A DNA stretch of 64,000 nt. Origin: Bombyx mori. Its lineage: Eukaryota > Arthropoda > Insecta > Lepidoptera > Bombycidae. The notes under the pieces are model-generated. The model saw nothing but the letters and a program-made list of their open reading frames with translations, searched no databases and was not told where the DNA came from. The translations under genes were made by a program, and so were the position numbers. This document shows positions 21,361-32,642 of this stretch, piece after piece; the stretch's first letter is position 1; each line of letters begins with the position of its first letter. The stretch spans positions 16,917,501 to 16,981,500 of the forward strand of contig NC_085129.1 of NCBI RefSeq assembly GCF_030269925.1. The letters are read 5' to 3'.

Positions 21361-21530
21361 TATGAAGATCAAAGATGGCTGCGCTCCCTTTATACTTGCT
21401 GGCAGCACCTAGCGGCTAAAGATAGAACTAAATTGACTGTCTATGGTTGGATATAGACAAGGAATCTAAGCTAAGTACACACTGCTTCTTCATAATACAA
21501 TGCTGTATGTTTTCCAAAGGCACATCAATA
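21361..21530 (-). repeat. DIRS left inverted terminal repeat
   Basis: The plus-strand text here is the reverse complement of 15372-15535, sharing the TATAAAGGGAGCGCAGCC string and the flanking AGCCGCTAGGTGCTGCCAGC. The outer 20 bp (ATATTGATGTGCC in element sense) do not match the right repeat but reappear at 15614-15658 inside the internal complementary region. Confidence 0.85.
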
Positions 21531-21539
21531 TACAGATGT

Positions 21540-22165
21540 TTTAAGTGAAAAATGTCCGTATGAGATGATCGGTGCTAAAAGTGACTAGCGATATGTTTGA
21601 TCACGCAACTAAGAAATTAAAATGTACAAGGATTTCAATACAATAATAACATATATGAGTCGTCTATTATCAAAGGTGGCAATCTGTGCATTTGGACAAA
21701 AAAAAATTATTGATATGTCACTACAGATTGATTTGAATATAATCGTCTCCTTCAAAGAATACGGTTCAAAACCTGCATTAAATAAAGGTTAATAGTTAAC
21801 CTGTTATTTATCTAAGATGTCGTTCCGAAGAGTTTTGTGACTGCCAATGGAATACAAAGTCAATAATTCGTTTTTCTGATTTACCAATCATTGTCCAAAA
21901 GTCAGATCGCCGGCTTTGATAATAGTCGACTCATATGTACAATATTTTATGACCACAATGGCCGCCGTCGGAGCAAATTTCTTCCATTAAAACTAGAACC
22001 GTCGCGTTCTTTCACAGTCCTGCGGGAGTTTACGATAAGCTGGTCGTGAACTTTTATGGAATCTAATGTTCTAAGTATCTACCTATTAAGATTATTAACT
22101 AATCTAACTATTTTATGAAATCTCATTCGGTTCGTGTTATTAATCTAAATTGAGCTTTGCGATCT
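21540..22165. other. Unassigned DNA beside DIRS element
   Basis: No coding signature recognised. It would be the continuation of the pre-insertion locus at 15328. Confidence 0.4.
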
Positions 22166-22167
22166 TT

Positions 22168-22395
22168 TTTTATTATTTCTTAGATGGGTGGACGAGCTCA
22201 CAGCCCACCTGGTGTTAAGTGGTTACTGGAGACCATAGACATCTACAACGTAAATGCGCCACCCACTTTGAAATATAAGTTCTAAGGTCTCAGTATAGTT
22301 AGTTACAATGGCTGCCCCGCCCTTCAAACCGAAACGCATTACTGCTTCACAGCAGAAATAAGCAGGGTGGTGGTACCTACCCGTGCGGACTCAGG
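22168..22395 (-). mobile_element. Bm1 SINE
   Basis: TTTTTATTATTTCTTAGATG to ACCCGTGCGGACTCAGG, full body with the last 15 bp missing. Confidence 0.9.
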
Positions 22396-22508
22396 TTTTT
22401 TTTTATTGCCCGAGCAGGCAGACGAGCTTGCGGCTCACCTAGTGGTAAGTGGCTACCGTCGCTCATGGACGTCAGCAATGTCAGGGTCAGGGCCAAGCCG
22501 CTGTCTAC
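22396..22508 (-). mobile_element. Bm1-partner LINE 3' end
   Basis: TTTTTTTTATTGCCCGAGCAGGC ... CAAGCCGCTGTCTACAGG, directly joined to the Bm1 copy. Confidence 0.85.
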
Positions 22509-23070
22509 AGGTTTTCAGATTTGATATTTTAACCGCCTAATACCCGCAAATATATAGAGAGAGAGAGAGAAGGAGAATACACTTTATTGCACACCAACAC
22601 AATTGACATTAAAAAAAACAGTCAAAAAGCAGATACATTTGTACAATAGGCGGTCTTATCGCTAAAAGCGATCTCTTCCAGACAACCGTTTAATTTACAG
22701 AAATTCTGGAAAATATAAAAATATAGCAGGTATGTTGCGGTGTACCATAGACAATACATTATTATAGAAAATATACACATACAATAAACAGATACCGTTT
22801 ACATATAATAAATACCAATATACATACTTACATACAATACATACTAATATACTTACACACACATAATGACTCAACAGTATGGAAATGATAAATGCTAATG
22901 ATGCAAACGAACAGCACTAAGCAGATAAGTAGTGTTCCTTCACCATTCTTTTAAAGCAGTTTAAAGTTGGAGCACTAGTAATCTGGCATGTTCAAAAGCT
23001 AGCTAAATAATCGCCAATTGCATTGAGCTTCGCGATCATCTATCTCTCGGGGAATTGTCTAGTAGTTAAG
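22508..23070 (-). repeat. Repeat segment interrupted by a LINE fragment
   Basis: Ends (TTTTCAGATTTGATATTTTA ... GGGGAATTGTCTAGTAGTTA) match 11545-11690 inverted. About 430 bp (22556-22985) is inserted, with CACTTTATTGCACACCAACA and CGCTAAAAGCGATCTCTTCC, which is LINE 3' UTR text in reverse. A (GA)n run marks its edge. Confidence 0.75.
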
Positions 23071-23226
23071 AAAGAGGGCGGGTCAAAGGACATGAAGCAT
23101 GAAGCGTCACTAAGCAAATTAAGACTCTGACTCATTTTAAGCTTCATCACCAAATTCTCGTCATTTATAACTAGGGCATCATGTTCGAAGTGGGCATTTG
23201 CAGTGTGACGGGACCAAGATGTTATA

Positions 23227-23342
23227 TATTTTTTTATTGCCCGTGCGGGCAGACTAGCATACGGCCCACCTGATGGTGAGTGGTTACCGTCGCCCATGGA
23301 CTTCAGCAATGCCAGGGGCAGAGCCAAGCCGCTGCCTACCCT
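23227..23342 (-). mobile_element. Bm1-partner LINE 3' end
   Basis: TTTTTTTATTGCCCGTGCGG ... GAGCCAAGCCGCTGCCTACC. Confidence 0.86.
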
Positions 23343-25010
23343 TGCGGACTCACAAGAATCTTGCACTTTTTCACCATTAAACTTCAATCTCGCGGTCTTT
23401 GTCTATGGCCCCTGCAGTCTTTGAATCTATCTCTAGGCACCTTAGAGCTTAAGTCACAGGACTGCTTATGGAAAATAGAGTTTAAAATTGGAATACTAAA
23501 AAACACAACACGAGACATCTGTATTTCATATTTGATAAATATACCTTTTTAGTTCCTGAAAATTTTACAAGATGTCACTACACGCTCATGTTTTCATCAT
23601 CAATCGAAATATTTACATGCATTTCGACTGAATTACTGAAATAATTATTTACTTTTTTCAAATAAACTTAACAAATACAAAATATGAAAAGAAATTGTTA
23701 TTTTTTTGCATTCAAGTAAAGTTCATTGAACTATTTGAATCCACAGTTAACTTCACTGCGATTACAGAAAAGTCGTCCGTCAGCTGAGCGACTATGCGCA
23801 ACTTCATTAAGTTGAAAATGTATCTGTCATGGCTGATCGCGATCGATGTGGGTCCGAGTTGAAAAATCATAGAAAAATATTTAAAAAAAATGCCGTGTCT
23901 ATTGATGGTGTGCACCTATTACGTTTTTAGTTTGTTTTAAACGTGAATTTAGTTTGAATATTACTTAGTAATTGTGCTTACTGTGGAAATTCTGAACGTA
24001 TCTAAATTCGTTCCTCGTCTAAAACTAGACTACAATTTTATCGGTGAGTTACAAACGTATTATATATTGAACGTAGAGCAGAATCCTTAATAGAATATAA
24101 AATCACGTTATTTTAAACAAAGTATTTTTCTGATTAGAAATTTTCGTGTTGTAGTAAAATCGATTATTAGTAGGTGGGTTTGCCGTATTATGTTTGTCTC
24201 GCTCTGATTATTAGCCGGCCGCATGTTGTGGTGACGTAATACTGCGGTGTTACTATGTGGTAACTAGAATTTTATTTGGTCTGGTTACCATATACACTTC
24301 TTTTTCACCCAATTGAAGTATGTATTACTTTGTATTTGGTTATTTTAAGTCAATAAATTTACTTTTCTATGTGAAGTTGTATTTAAAAAGTACTTCAGAT
24401 TACTTTTAATTATTTTTTTTACCAGTAACCATTACATTCAATAACTAAAAAACATTACTTTGAGTAAAAATCAATAAAATCAGGAGTCATAAATGAGTAG
24501 GTATAGAAATGATTTATCACAGACAATAATATTTTTTATAGCCAAGCAGTAACGATCATTTTACTTTGAATACTTTGATGGAGCGATGTCAAGGAATTTT
24601 TAATTTATTAGAGCGAAAATTAGACATTTTTCTTGGCACCCACCTATATATTTCGTGGTAACGAGTAATATTTGAAAAAACATGCAGATCTAGTAAATTT
24701 TGAATCTGGAAAATGTTATTCCGCGAATTTCAATTTTGACGACATACCTATGCATACAATTTAGGTAAATCGACAATAATAGGTATATTTTGTGTGCTTT
24801 TTAAACTTTAGATACTATGAGATCACTACCTATGTACTGACACACACTCTACAGACTACACACACTATCACTCCTTTCGTAAAATATAGTTCATTAGAAA
24901 GTACAGATAATTTCACTAAAATCTATCTAAATTGGGTGCCCGTTTAAGAATATAACTAGAATGAATAAATATAAACACAGACAAACAAAACGAAAATCCA
25001 TTAAGATGTA
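23343..25010. other. Unassigned A/T-rich DNA
   Basis: 1.7 kb with no supported gene, RNA or repeat. Open frames are short and uncharacterised. Confidence 0.4.
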
Positions 25011-25011
25011 C

Positions 25012-25536
25012 ATATCGACGCTTGATAGGCAAACGTGACTAAGCGACAATACGTGAACTTTAGAGTAAACTAATTGAAAGTTGAAATACCTTAAAACAAA
25101 ATTTATTTTAACGAATCTAGCTGTAGTAGAATCTAGCTAGTAGCTGTAGGATTGAAATGATTTTAATAGACCTAGAAATATATTTTTTTTGCACATCGAA
25201 TATGGTTATTGCCTATCATTTATGTATAGTATATGTATGTATATAGTATTTTTTTATTATTGTTAAAGTTATCATATCGACGCTTGAAAGGCAAACGTGA
25301 CTAAGCGACAATAACTGCTTTGTACATAAATGATAGGCAATAACCATATTCAATGCGCAAAAAAATGTATTTCTAGGTCTATTAAAATCATTTCAATCCT
25401 ACAGCTACTAGGTAGATTCTACTACAGCTAGATTCGTTAAAATAAATTTTGTTTTCACGTATTTCAACTTTAAATTAGTCTACTGTAAAGTTCACTCATT
25501 GTCGCTTTGTCATGTTTGCCTTTCAAGCATCGATAT
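25012..25536. mobile_element. 525-bp foldback element with extra internal end
   Basis: Arms 25012-25230 and 25318-25536 are inverted copies over about 215 bp (ATATCGACGCTTGATAGGCA outward, TCTAGCTGTAGTAGAATCTA inside). The central 90 bp holds a third copy of the terminal 37 bp (25274-25310) in direct orientation. No coding capacity. Confidence 0.85.
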
Positions 25537-25792
25537 TTAAAGTATATCAATCAATAATATATATATTTTTAAACCAATATAGTTGTTCTCTTACATGATT
25601 AGAATCGTATATGTTTGAGGGTACGGATGAGATAAAATTTTTGTAAAGTATGTACTTATGGACTATCAAAATATATAATAAAACAAATTAGTCTGGATTG
25701 AACTTTCCATTTCTACAATGTTTTAACTCATCATCAAAAAGAAGAATAGAGGAAGCTGACACAAACCTGAGTCACTCTAACAGTAGTATTTC

Positions 25793-25832
25793 ACTGGTGG
25801 TAGGACCTCTTGTGAGTCCGCACGGGTAGGTA
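25793..25832 (+). mobile_element. Bm1 5' fragment
   Basis: ACTGGTGGTAGGACCTCTTG through CGGGTAGGTACC, then unrelated text. Confidence 0.8.
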
Positions 25833-25869
25833 CCAATTTCAAAGTGCTTTGTGTGTTTATAAGAAAATA

Positions 25870-26300
25870 TATATGTAAAAATAACAAGAATCACAATATA
25901 AGCAGTGCGATTATGGAATTCTCTCCCTCAACCTATTCTTGCTAGTTCCTCTCTAGAAGTTTTTAAGAGTAAAATTAAAAAACATTTCCTGTCACTTTAA
26001 TTGTATTTAAGTTATTATTTTATGTATGTTTATTTATATGTTTTTTTTCATTTTATATATGTTTTTTTTTAAAGCTTGATTTAATTGTCATGCTTTAATA
26101 CCTTTTATATTGTACACTTTTCCCCTCTTGTACATCGTATTTCTCTCTGCTAATGATTTGCTGGAAGAAAAGTCATGAATGAGTTAAGCTCGCCTTTGTA
26201 CATAGTATTTAGACATTCTTTAAATCTGTTTTTATTGTATTGTCTTTTTGTGTACAATAAGTATAAAATAAGAATCAATCAATCAAAAAATAAATCGAAA
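25870..26300 (+). mobile_element. CR1/jockey-like LINE 3' end
   Basis: The ORF2 C-terminus is readable as AVRLWNSLPQPILASSSLEV then FKSKIKKHFLSL and stop (about 25905-26002), followed by a T-rich 3' UTR and an (ATCA)n-type tail near 26275. Confidence 0.75.
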
Positions 26301-26359
26301 AAAATCTATTTCATTGCTTTATATGAGCAGGGAAACAAAGTCATGGTCCGGTATTGAGC

Positions 26360-27245
26360 GGTCACCACTACTGATAGATGTCTCAAAAATATTAATTAAG
26401 ACCGAACTGCAACATTACATCTAATCTACGGTTATTATGTGTTATCAAATGCACTGGCGACTCATATTTATTATCAGTGATAAATTATTTCCAATAGGAA
26501 TATAAATGATATCACTTGTTAAGATTTTTCGTTTTAACCACAGCACGTTTGTTGAATGCGGTTTGAGTTTAGATCAGATCAATGATGTCACTATATGAAT
26601 GTCACATAAGTCTTAGTTGTATTTTGTAATGCCTGGACCAAATATTACACCGGAGCTCATGTTTCCTTCATGATAAAAATAAGCAGTCTGGAATGTCTCC
26701 TTTGCTGATTGAGCATAGTTTCTGCGTACCAAGGCTTCCGAGGTGAAGAGCAGCGATGGTCATGAACCACCCACCACCAGTGGTTCTGAAGTAACTCTTT
26801 TAAGATCTCATTGTCTCTCACTTACTGTAATGGTAGAAATTCTTCAATAAAATACTACGACATCATTTTTTATGTATTATGTACATAGTATGCATTGTAT
26901 CTATAGGAATATATAGTATATAGAAGTGGATGTGTGTATATATCCTATAGATTCCGAAAGGCTCGACCGATTCCAATGAAAAATGTTTCATGTTTGTTAA
27001 ATTGACCATTTTTTCGTGATGAAAATCTTTTCTCACCTTTCTTCACACAAAAGACCTTTTGATATATTTATCATTGTTAGGGAAAAAGGCTGATGTCTGA
27101 CCAAGCGGAAACTCAGGGTCTCAACATCAAACCGACCGTGTCCTGGCGTTACAGACTTTACATGCTATTTACGTATTTCTTTATTATCCCGGATAGTTAG
27201 CGGAGTCTGATGGTCTGATGTTGGGTAAGCACCGAAGCGCATTAA
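26360..27245. other. Unassigned DNA
   Basis: No gene recognised. 26880-26960 carries loosely repeated TATAGGAATATATAG text. Confidence 0.4.
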
Positions 27246-27249
27246 GGTG

Positions 27250-27497
27250 ATTTTTTTTTATTGCTTAGATGGCTGGACGAGTTCACAGCCCACCTTGTGT
27301 TAAGCGGTTACTGGAGCCTATAGACATCTACAACGTAAATGCGCCACCCGCCTTGAGATATAAGTTCTAAGGTCTCAATATAGTTACAACGGCTGCCCCA
27401 CCCTTCAAACCGAAACGCAATACTGCTTCATGGCAGAAATAGGCAGGGCGGTGGTACCTACCAGCGCGGACTCACAAGAGGTCCTACCACCAGTAAA
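27250..27497 (-). mobile_element. Bm1 SINE, full length
   Basis: TTTTTTTTATTGCTTAGATGG to GAGGTCCTACCACCAGTAA. Confidence 0.92.
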
Positions 27498-28057
27498 AAA
27501 CATACTTACTTGACACTTATCGTTATATTTTGGGTAAATCACACTATACCTATATTTATAAACTATAGCCAATGTGTTATTCGGATGTGTAAGCTATATT
27601 ATTGTAAAGTTTCATCAAAATCCATCCAGTAGTTTTTGCATGAAAGTGTATTAAACATACATTCTTACAAATTTTCGCGTTTATAATTTTAAGTAGGATT
27701 GTCTTCCAATTTAGTACACAGCGGCTTAGCTTTCCATTGCTGGCATTCACCAGTGACGCTGGTCACTCGTCATCAAATGGGCTGTATACACGTCTGCAAT
27801 GGCAATAAGAATCGGCTGCTGCTAGATTATTTTAAACTAAATGTGTATTACATTGTATGCGAACAAAGAGACGCAAGGAGTCCGCAATATACGACGTGTC
27901 TGCATCTTAGGACCTATAGATAACCTCTTGGTCCCTTTTATAATCGCGAGGCGCTGGGAGCTGGTCCCCGCCAGTCGTGATGCACAGATCCGACAGTTTA
28001 TACTCAAGTGAGTTTTGTTATTAGGATCGGTTCTGGCGGTTTGTGGACGTAATTTTG

Positions 28058-28168
28058 AGGTGTTTTTTTTTTTGCTTCGGTGGGTGGACGAACTCACAGC
28101 CCACCTGATGTTAAGTGGTTACTGGAGACCATAGACATATACAACGTAAATGCGCTACCCACCTTGAG
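28058..28168 (-). mobile_element. Bm1 3' fragment
   Basis: GTTTTTTTTTTTTTGCTTCGGTGGGTGG to CTACCCACCTTGAGA. Confidence 0.82.
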
Positions 28169-28185
28169 AAGTGAAAAGTGTGAAA

Positions 28186-28405
28186 GGTTAGTTGGTTTAA
28201 GCGACCATTTGTAATTAAAGGTGCGTTTCATTTGGTATTAGCATCAACAGGTCGATGTTTTTAATTGAACTTCAATTAATTTTACTCCATACGAACAGCT
28301 GAAAAATTGTTTTTGTATTGATATGCTTTTCTAAATTTTGAAACTTTAAATGGCTCTCTTGTAAAGTTGCAAAAATGTCACTTCAACCAAATAGCCTTTC
28401 ACCCC
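28186..28405. mobile_element. MITE, GTGAAAGGCTATTTGGTTTAAG family
   Basis: Terminal repeats GTGAAAGGTTAGTTGGTTTAA and CAACCAAATAGCCTTTCACC; the inner half mirrors 32278-32515. Other copies at 4683, 44205, 48220, 54645 and 58473. Confidence 0.75.
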
Positions 28406-28439
28406 TTCGATTTAGAACCACTTTTATCGTTAGTTGGCG

Positions 28440-28640
28440 CGTTTTTTTAATACGGTTTTATTGGCTTCAGACGTAAGTTAGTATGTAACGGAATCTTTGA
28501 ACATGATTTTGACCCCCTTCAAAACGTCTGATTAACTCGAAATTTGGCATCAATATTAAGGACCGATGACAATTCAAATTTTTAAATTTAACTAAAAAAT
28601 TAAAAATAAATACTTAATAGTTTAAATGATATTTGATATT
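28440..28640. repeat. Dispersed repeat, GTATGTAACGGAATC family
   Basis: TTTTATTGGCTTCAGACG, GTATGTAACGGAATCTTTGA and CCCCCTTCAAAACGTCTGAT recur at 46815-46935. Followed by A/T-rich text with TTTAAATTTTTAAATT runs. Confidence 0.75.
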
Positions 28641-29257
28641 ATCAAAATAACCCTTCTACTCATATCTGTTCATAAAATATTTATAACTACTGATACCATG
28701 CACCCCACGCTTTTTTTACAATAAAATCATTTTTTCTTACCCTATTTACTTATTTAAAAAAAAATAACTTATTAAAAAAAATATATTTCTTAGTTGGATT
28801 TTCAATAAATGCGTATTTTTTAAGTTTTTTTAAACTATTATTTATTTTTAATTTTTTAGTTAAATTTAAATTTTTAAATTTTTTTTTAAATATTGAAATA
28901 TTTTCCATGATCGACCGTGATTACTATGATCATCGGTGGGCCGCACTTGCGTACAGAGGGCATAAAAAGAAAAGTAACTGTTTTTAGGGATGAATTTCAA
29001 AATCCCTTATCTATTTCTAGATTATTGTGCTTTTTGTTGTTAATTAACTAATTAGGGTGCTATTTAATAGGTCTAGATTCGGATTGGGTCACGATAAGCT
29101 TGGTATTTAGGAATTCTATAAAGATTCCATTGTTCTGGGATTGCGTGTGCGGCCACGAGTAGGGCGATTCCATACTGGCAGACTATCGAGGGCTCCACGT
29201 GGATAAGCAATGAATTTCATTGTAAAATCCAAAAGGTATTTATTGTTAGGTTAAGTT

Positions 29258-29688
29258 CAGTGACGGATTTGCAGTCTCGGCCGCTCTAGGCCCTAAGCCA
29301 TCAGCCGCCCCTTTCTCAGCATCCACCATATAGACTACATAATGAAATTACTTTATTGCCAACTTTTATCTAACTAGATTTAGTTAAAAAATTAGTTTTA
29401 TTCCGCAAGACTGGTACATAAGTTGTTACAACTAGTTAATTGCTCTAACATACTCTGCCAACTTGGCATACTTGGTTATGATAACTTTTACACGATTGTT
29501 ATCAACTTTCAACACTTAATTGCGAGTTAAATATTTGAATATCTAATTAAACACAATTAATTTGTACGAAGCTACTTGTTATCGCAAGTGCGGGTAAAAG
29601 TATAAGTTTTTTGACACGATTGGGGCCGCCCCTAAATCTGGCCGCCCTAGGCCCGGGCCTACAAGGCCTTAGGGTAAATTCGCCACTG
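29258..29688. mobile_element. hAT-type non-autonomous element, 431 bp
   Basis: Termini CAGTGACGGATTTGCAG and (inverted) CAGTGGCGAATTTACCC, with subterminal GGCCGCTCTAGGCCC / GGGCGGCCAGA pairing. Flanks GTTAAGTT and GTTATGTT are an 8-bp target duplication with one mismatch. No transposase. Confidence 0.85.
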
Positions 29689-30084
29689 GTTATGTTATGG
29701 TTGGTCATATTCTAAAGCCCAAGTAGATAACACAGATTCTCCTGTTTCTCCCGCGATGCACAGCCGTTATTGAACACAATTCAGATATCAACCCTCGCTT
29801 CGGATGATTGACTTCATCTTCACGATATAAGGTTCTGGTGATTAGGCGTCCTGTGACCACGGCAATTGAATTTTCTAGGTCATATTAAGGATCCATTACC
29901 AAAATCGGTACATAACTTTCGATGCCTCGATGAACTTCGAGCTGGTTGATTAAGGCACTCTTTTCTACTGGAGGTCGCCTGTCGTTACGATTCTCCTTAT
30001 GTTGGAAGCTGCTGCACGGAAGAGGAATGTCGCGTACATGTTGAACCGTGGATGTCGATTTTTAACGCCACGATACACGTTTTT

Positions 30085-30258
30085 TTTATTGTTTTATTGC
30101 TTAGATGGGTGGAAGAGCTCAACGTGGGAGTCAATCGTGAACATTTGTTAAGTACTTATTTCATTGGAAAAATTGATACCCGCCTGCGGGATGCGAACAT
30201 CGGTGCATCGCTACATACGAATGCACCGTACATCTTATCCTCGAGGCCACTACGTTGA
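30085..30258 (-). mobile_element. Bm1 tail joined to tRNA-derived SINE
   Basis: TTATTGCTTAGATGGGTGG (30095-30113) then a tRNA-like block, on the minus strand GGCCTCGAGGATAAGATGTA ... GTTCGCATCCCGCAGGCGGG. Confidence 0.7.
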
Positions 30259-30576
30259 CCACAGAATCGAATCCACAATCACAAATTAATTAACGTTCGT
30301 AACATATCCATTATCTATCGACAAATAAACATATCGTCTTGTATTATCTAATTGGAGTTTATTGGTTGATATCGATATTAAATTGTTACATTTGTAGAGA
30401 TAACGACACACACACGGTGCCATACATTCATTATTTGGTGCACTGCCTAAGTGATGGATTTACGCTTGATGCAGCCCTGTGTTAGATTTATCGCGTCGTT
30501 CTTAATGTTCTAATAAATTTTATTAATTTTAATCCAATATTTTTATTTGAAAATTTTAAGTAACTTTATATTTTTT

Positions 30577-30715
30577 TTGTTCGCGGAAGTCATCCGTGAA
30601 CAGGAGTATTTTATTCGTGAAATTGGTACTTGCCTGCGGGATTCAGGCACCGGCAAAGTCGCATCTCTCGATACGAGCAAGAGTCGTTTAGGGCAGCTGT
30701 TAGACCACACCCTTC
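30577..30715 (-). mobile_element. tRNA-derived SINE fragment, degenerate
   Basis: CGGAAGTCATCCGTGAACAG and TGCCTGCGGGATTCAGGCAC match the same family as 576-706. Confidence 0.55.
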
Positions 30716-30865
30716 TCCGTTGAGAGGGGCTCGCACATATATCTTGGTGGAAAAAAAACTTCAGTACACAAGCCGTCTTTACCTCACCTCGAAGGCTCCG
30801 TCAGCCGAGCATCCTTAGGGGTGAACTGTGTGTCTGGTTGCAATGTTTACAGCGGACACTCCCAG

Positions 30866-31060
30866 CCCACTGAGTTTCTCGCCGGATCTTCTCAGTGTGT
30901 CGCGTTTCCGATCCGGTGGTAGATTCTGCAAAGCACGGCTCTTACTAGAGCTAGGGTTCGTGTTAGCAACGTCGTCAGGTTTGAGCCCCGTGAGCTCACC
31001 TACTAGTTAAGGCTACGCTGAAATAGCCTCTCAAGGCTCTCACGTTAGGTAGAAAAAAAA
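30866..31060 (+). mobile_element. Jockey-type LINE 3' end
   Basis: CCCACTGAGTTTCTCGCC to AGGTAGAAAAAAAAGG with poly-A tail. Confidence 0.9.
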
Positions 31061-31275
31061 GGACACTTCCTTACCCCGCTCGGGTTCTGACCTCGGGGGG
31101 GACCGGGCGCTTGGGCAGGAGTACAGGACAGTAGTTTAATGGGTAAAGCCCTAAAAGTTAGCCTTGATCCGCTCTCAACATTTGCGAATCGTCCAGTCCC
31201 ACATACCCAAGTGCCCCATAGGCGCGGGGACCTCGTAGGAGGTTCATACCACGGCCCAGAAAAAAATAAATGCAA
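31060..31275 (+). repeat. Dispersed repeat, CGGGTTCTGACC family
   Basis: CCGCTCGGGTTCTGACCTCG, CCAGTCCCACATACCC and CCTCGTAGGAGGTTC recur at 38830-39045, where they follow a tRNA-derived head; probably the body of that SINE family. Confidence 0.65.
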
Positions 31276-31644
31276 TCATAACCTTCACACTTCAACGATT
31301 TAATAAATACTTCGTTTAATATACTTCGTGAGCGAAATGTGTCTACATGTCTGCGAATTCTGAACACAGGCATTCTCGCATCGCTTGAGACGAGAGCACA
31401 ACGCGTTATACCTCAATGACTCCAGTCTCCATACCGCCAACGCTCAAGATTTAATAAGTATTTTGTAGTTGTAATCACGTTTTTTTTTTACAGGGAACAG
31501 GAACCTTGCGAGAGGCAGTCTTCCTTCAAAGAGAAAGCGCCTCACCAATCTGATAATAGATCTGGTGAGTGTTTCTATTTATTGCTCTGGCTGTGTCGTG
31601 TCTTGAGGTGGAATAGAACGGCACCACCTCATCTCTGGGTGTTT

Positions 31645-31880
31645 TTTTTTTCTCCTGCCTATGCTGATAGCCTTGAGAGGCTATTTCAGCTTCACCCTAA
31701 CGTGTAGGTGAGCTCACGGGGCTCAAACCGGAGTGCTGCTAACACTGGCCTTAGCAAGAGCCGTGTTGTGCAGAATCTACCACCGGATCGGAAACGCGAC
31801 CCACTGAGAAGATCCGACGAGAAACTCAGTGGGCTGTGTCGATGTGTTAATTTATTCGTCGATCCCTTCGTCGCAAGCGT
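31645..31880 (-). mobile_element. Jockey-type LINE 3' end
   Basis: TTTTTTTTTCTCCTGCCTATG ... ACTCAGTGGGCTGTGTC and on to CCCTTCGTCGCAAGCG. Confidence 0.9.
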
Positions 31881-32269
31881 AATGAAATAATGATAAATAA
31901 GGATCCGTAATGAAAGTGGGTGTTGTGAAACGATCTTTATACGAGGACACTGCGATAAAGGACTTTTAGTTGGTGTTAGAAGGAATTGTTCAGCTAATGG
32001 TATGTGCAAGTCCTTATTTAGTAAATTCGGGAGCTCATGTCCCAAGTTGGGTGGAGGGAATCAAGCTGTTGAATCTATAGACTGCGATAACTGAAACTAA
32101 ATAGGCTCATTTAGCTTTAAAGGAAATGGGCCCATTTAGCTTTAAGGTAAACGGAATGCATCCCATGTACCCAATAAAAAAAAACCCAACTGATTGGTAA
32201 TTAAAAACTTATGACATATTCAAAATTACTTTTACGGTTTCGTCAGTGTTTTTATTTTCAATATATCGT

Positions 32270-32515
32270 GATATGAAAGGCTGTTTATTTGGTTAAAGTG
32301 ACATTTTTGCAACTATACAGGAGAGAGCCATTTAAAGTTTGTAGACAAATATCATAATGAAAAAACTTCTTCTACTATTTGATTGGTGTAAACTTAATTG
32401 AAGTTCAATCACAAAAACTTCAAATTGTTGATGCTAATACCAAATAAAACGGACCTTTAATTACAAAGATAAATGTCGCGTGCTAAGCGAAACGTCGCTT
32501 AAACCAAATAGCCCT
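32270..32515. mobile_element. MITE, TGAAAGGCTATTTGG family
   Basis: GTGATATGAAAGGCTGTTT to TTAAACCAAATAGCCC; its right terminal repeat is interrupted by the next element. Confidence 0.8.
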
Positions 32516-32518
32516 TTG

Positions 32519-32642
32519 GGGTCATCCATAAATTACGTCACAAGAATTTTAGGACTTTTGATCCCCTCCACCCGTCCTTGTTACAGGTTGTCACATTTTT
32601 ATAACCCCCCATAAACGTGTGACGTAATTTATGGATAACCCC
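32519..32642. mobile_element. 124-bp MITE nested in the previous one
   Basis: Near-perfect 25-bp terminal repeats: GGTCATCCATAAATTACGTC and its complement GACGTAATTTATGGATAACC. The host MITE resumes at TTCACCCCTCGATATG. Confidence 0.85.

Larger units (their letters stand above)
15329..21530 (-). mobile_element. DIRS-type tyrosine-recombinase retrotransposon, decayed, with nested LINE
   Basis: DIRS elements integrate with a tyrosine recombinase and lack target duplications. On the minus strand the order is left inverted terminal repeat (21361-21530), gag-position frame (about 19525-19905), RT (about 17840-19040), RNase H region (about 17300-17840), tyrosine recombinase (about 15900-16800), internal complementary region (15554-15658) and right repeat (15329-15535). 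After subtracting the jockey insertion and its 9-bp duplication the element is about 4.85 kb, a typical DIRS size. All reading frames carry shifts or stops, so it is not autonomous now. The flanks rejoin without an evident target duplication. Confidence 0.85.
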
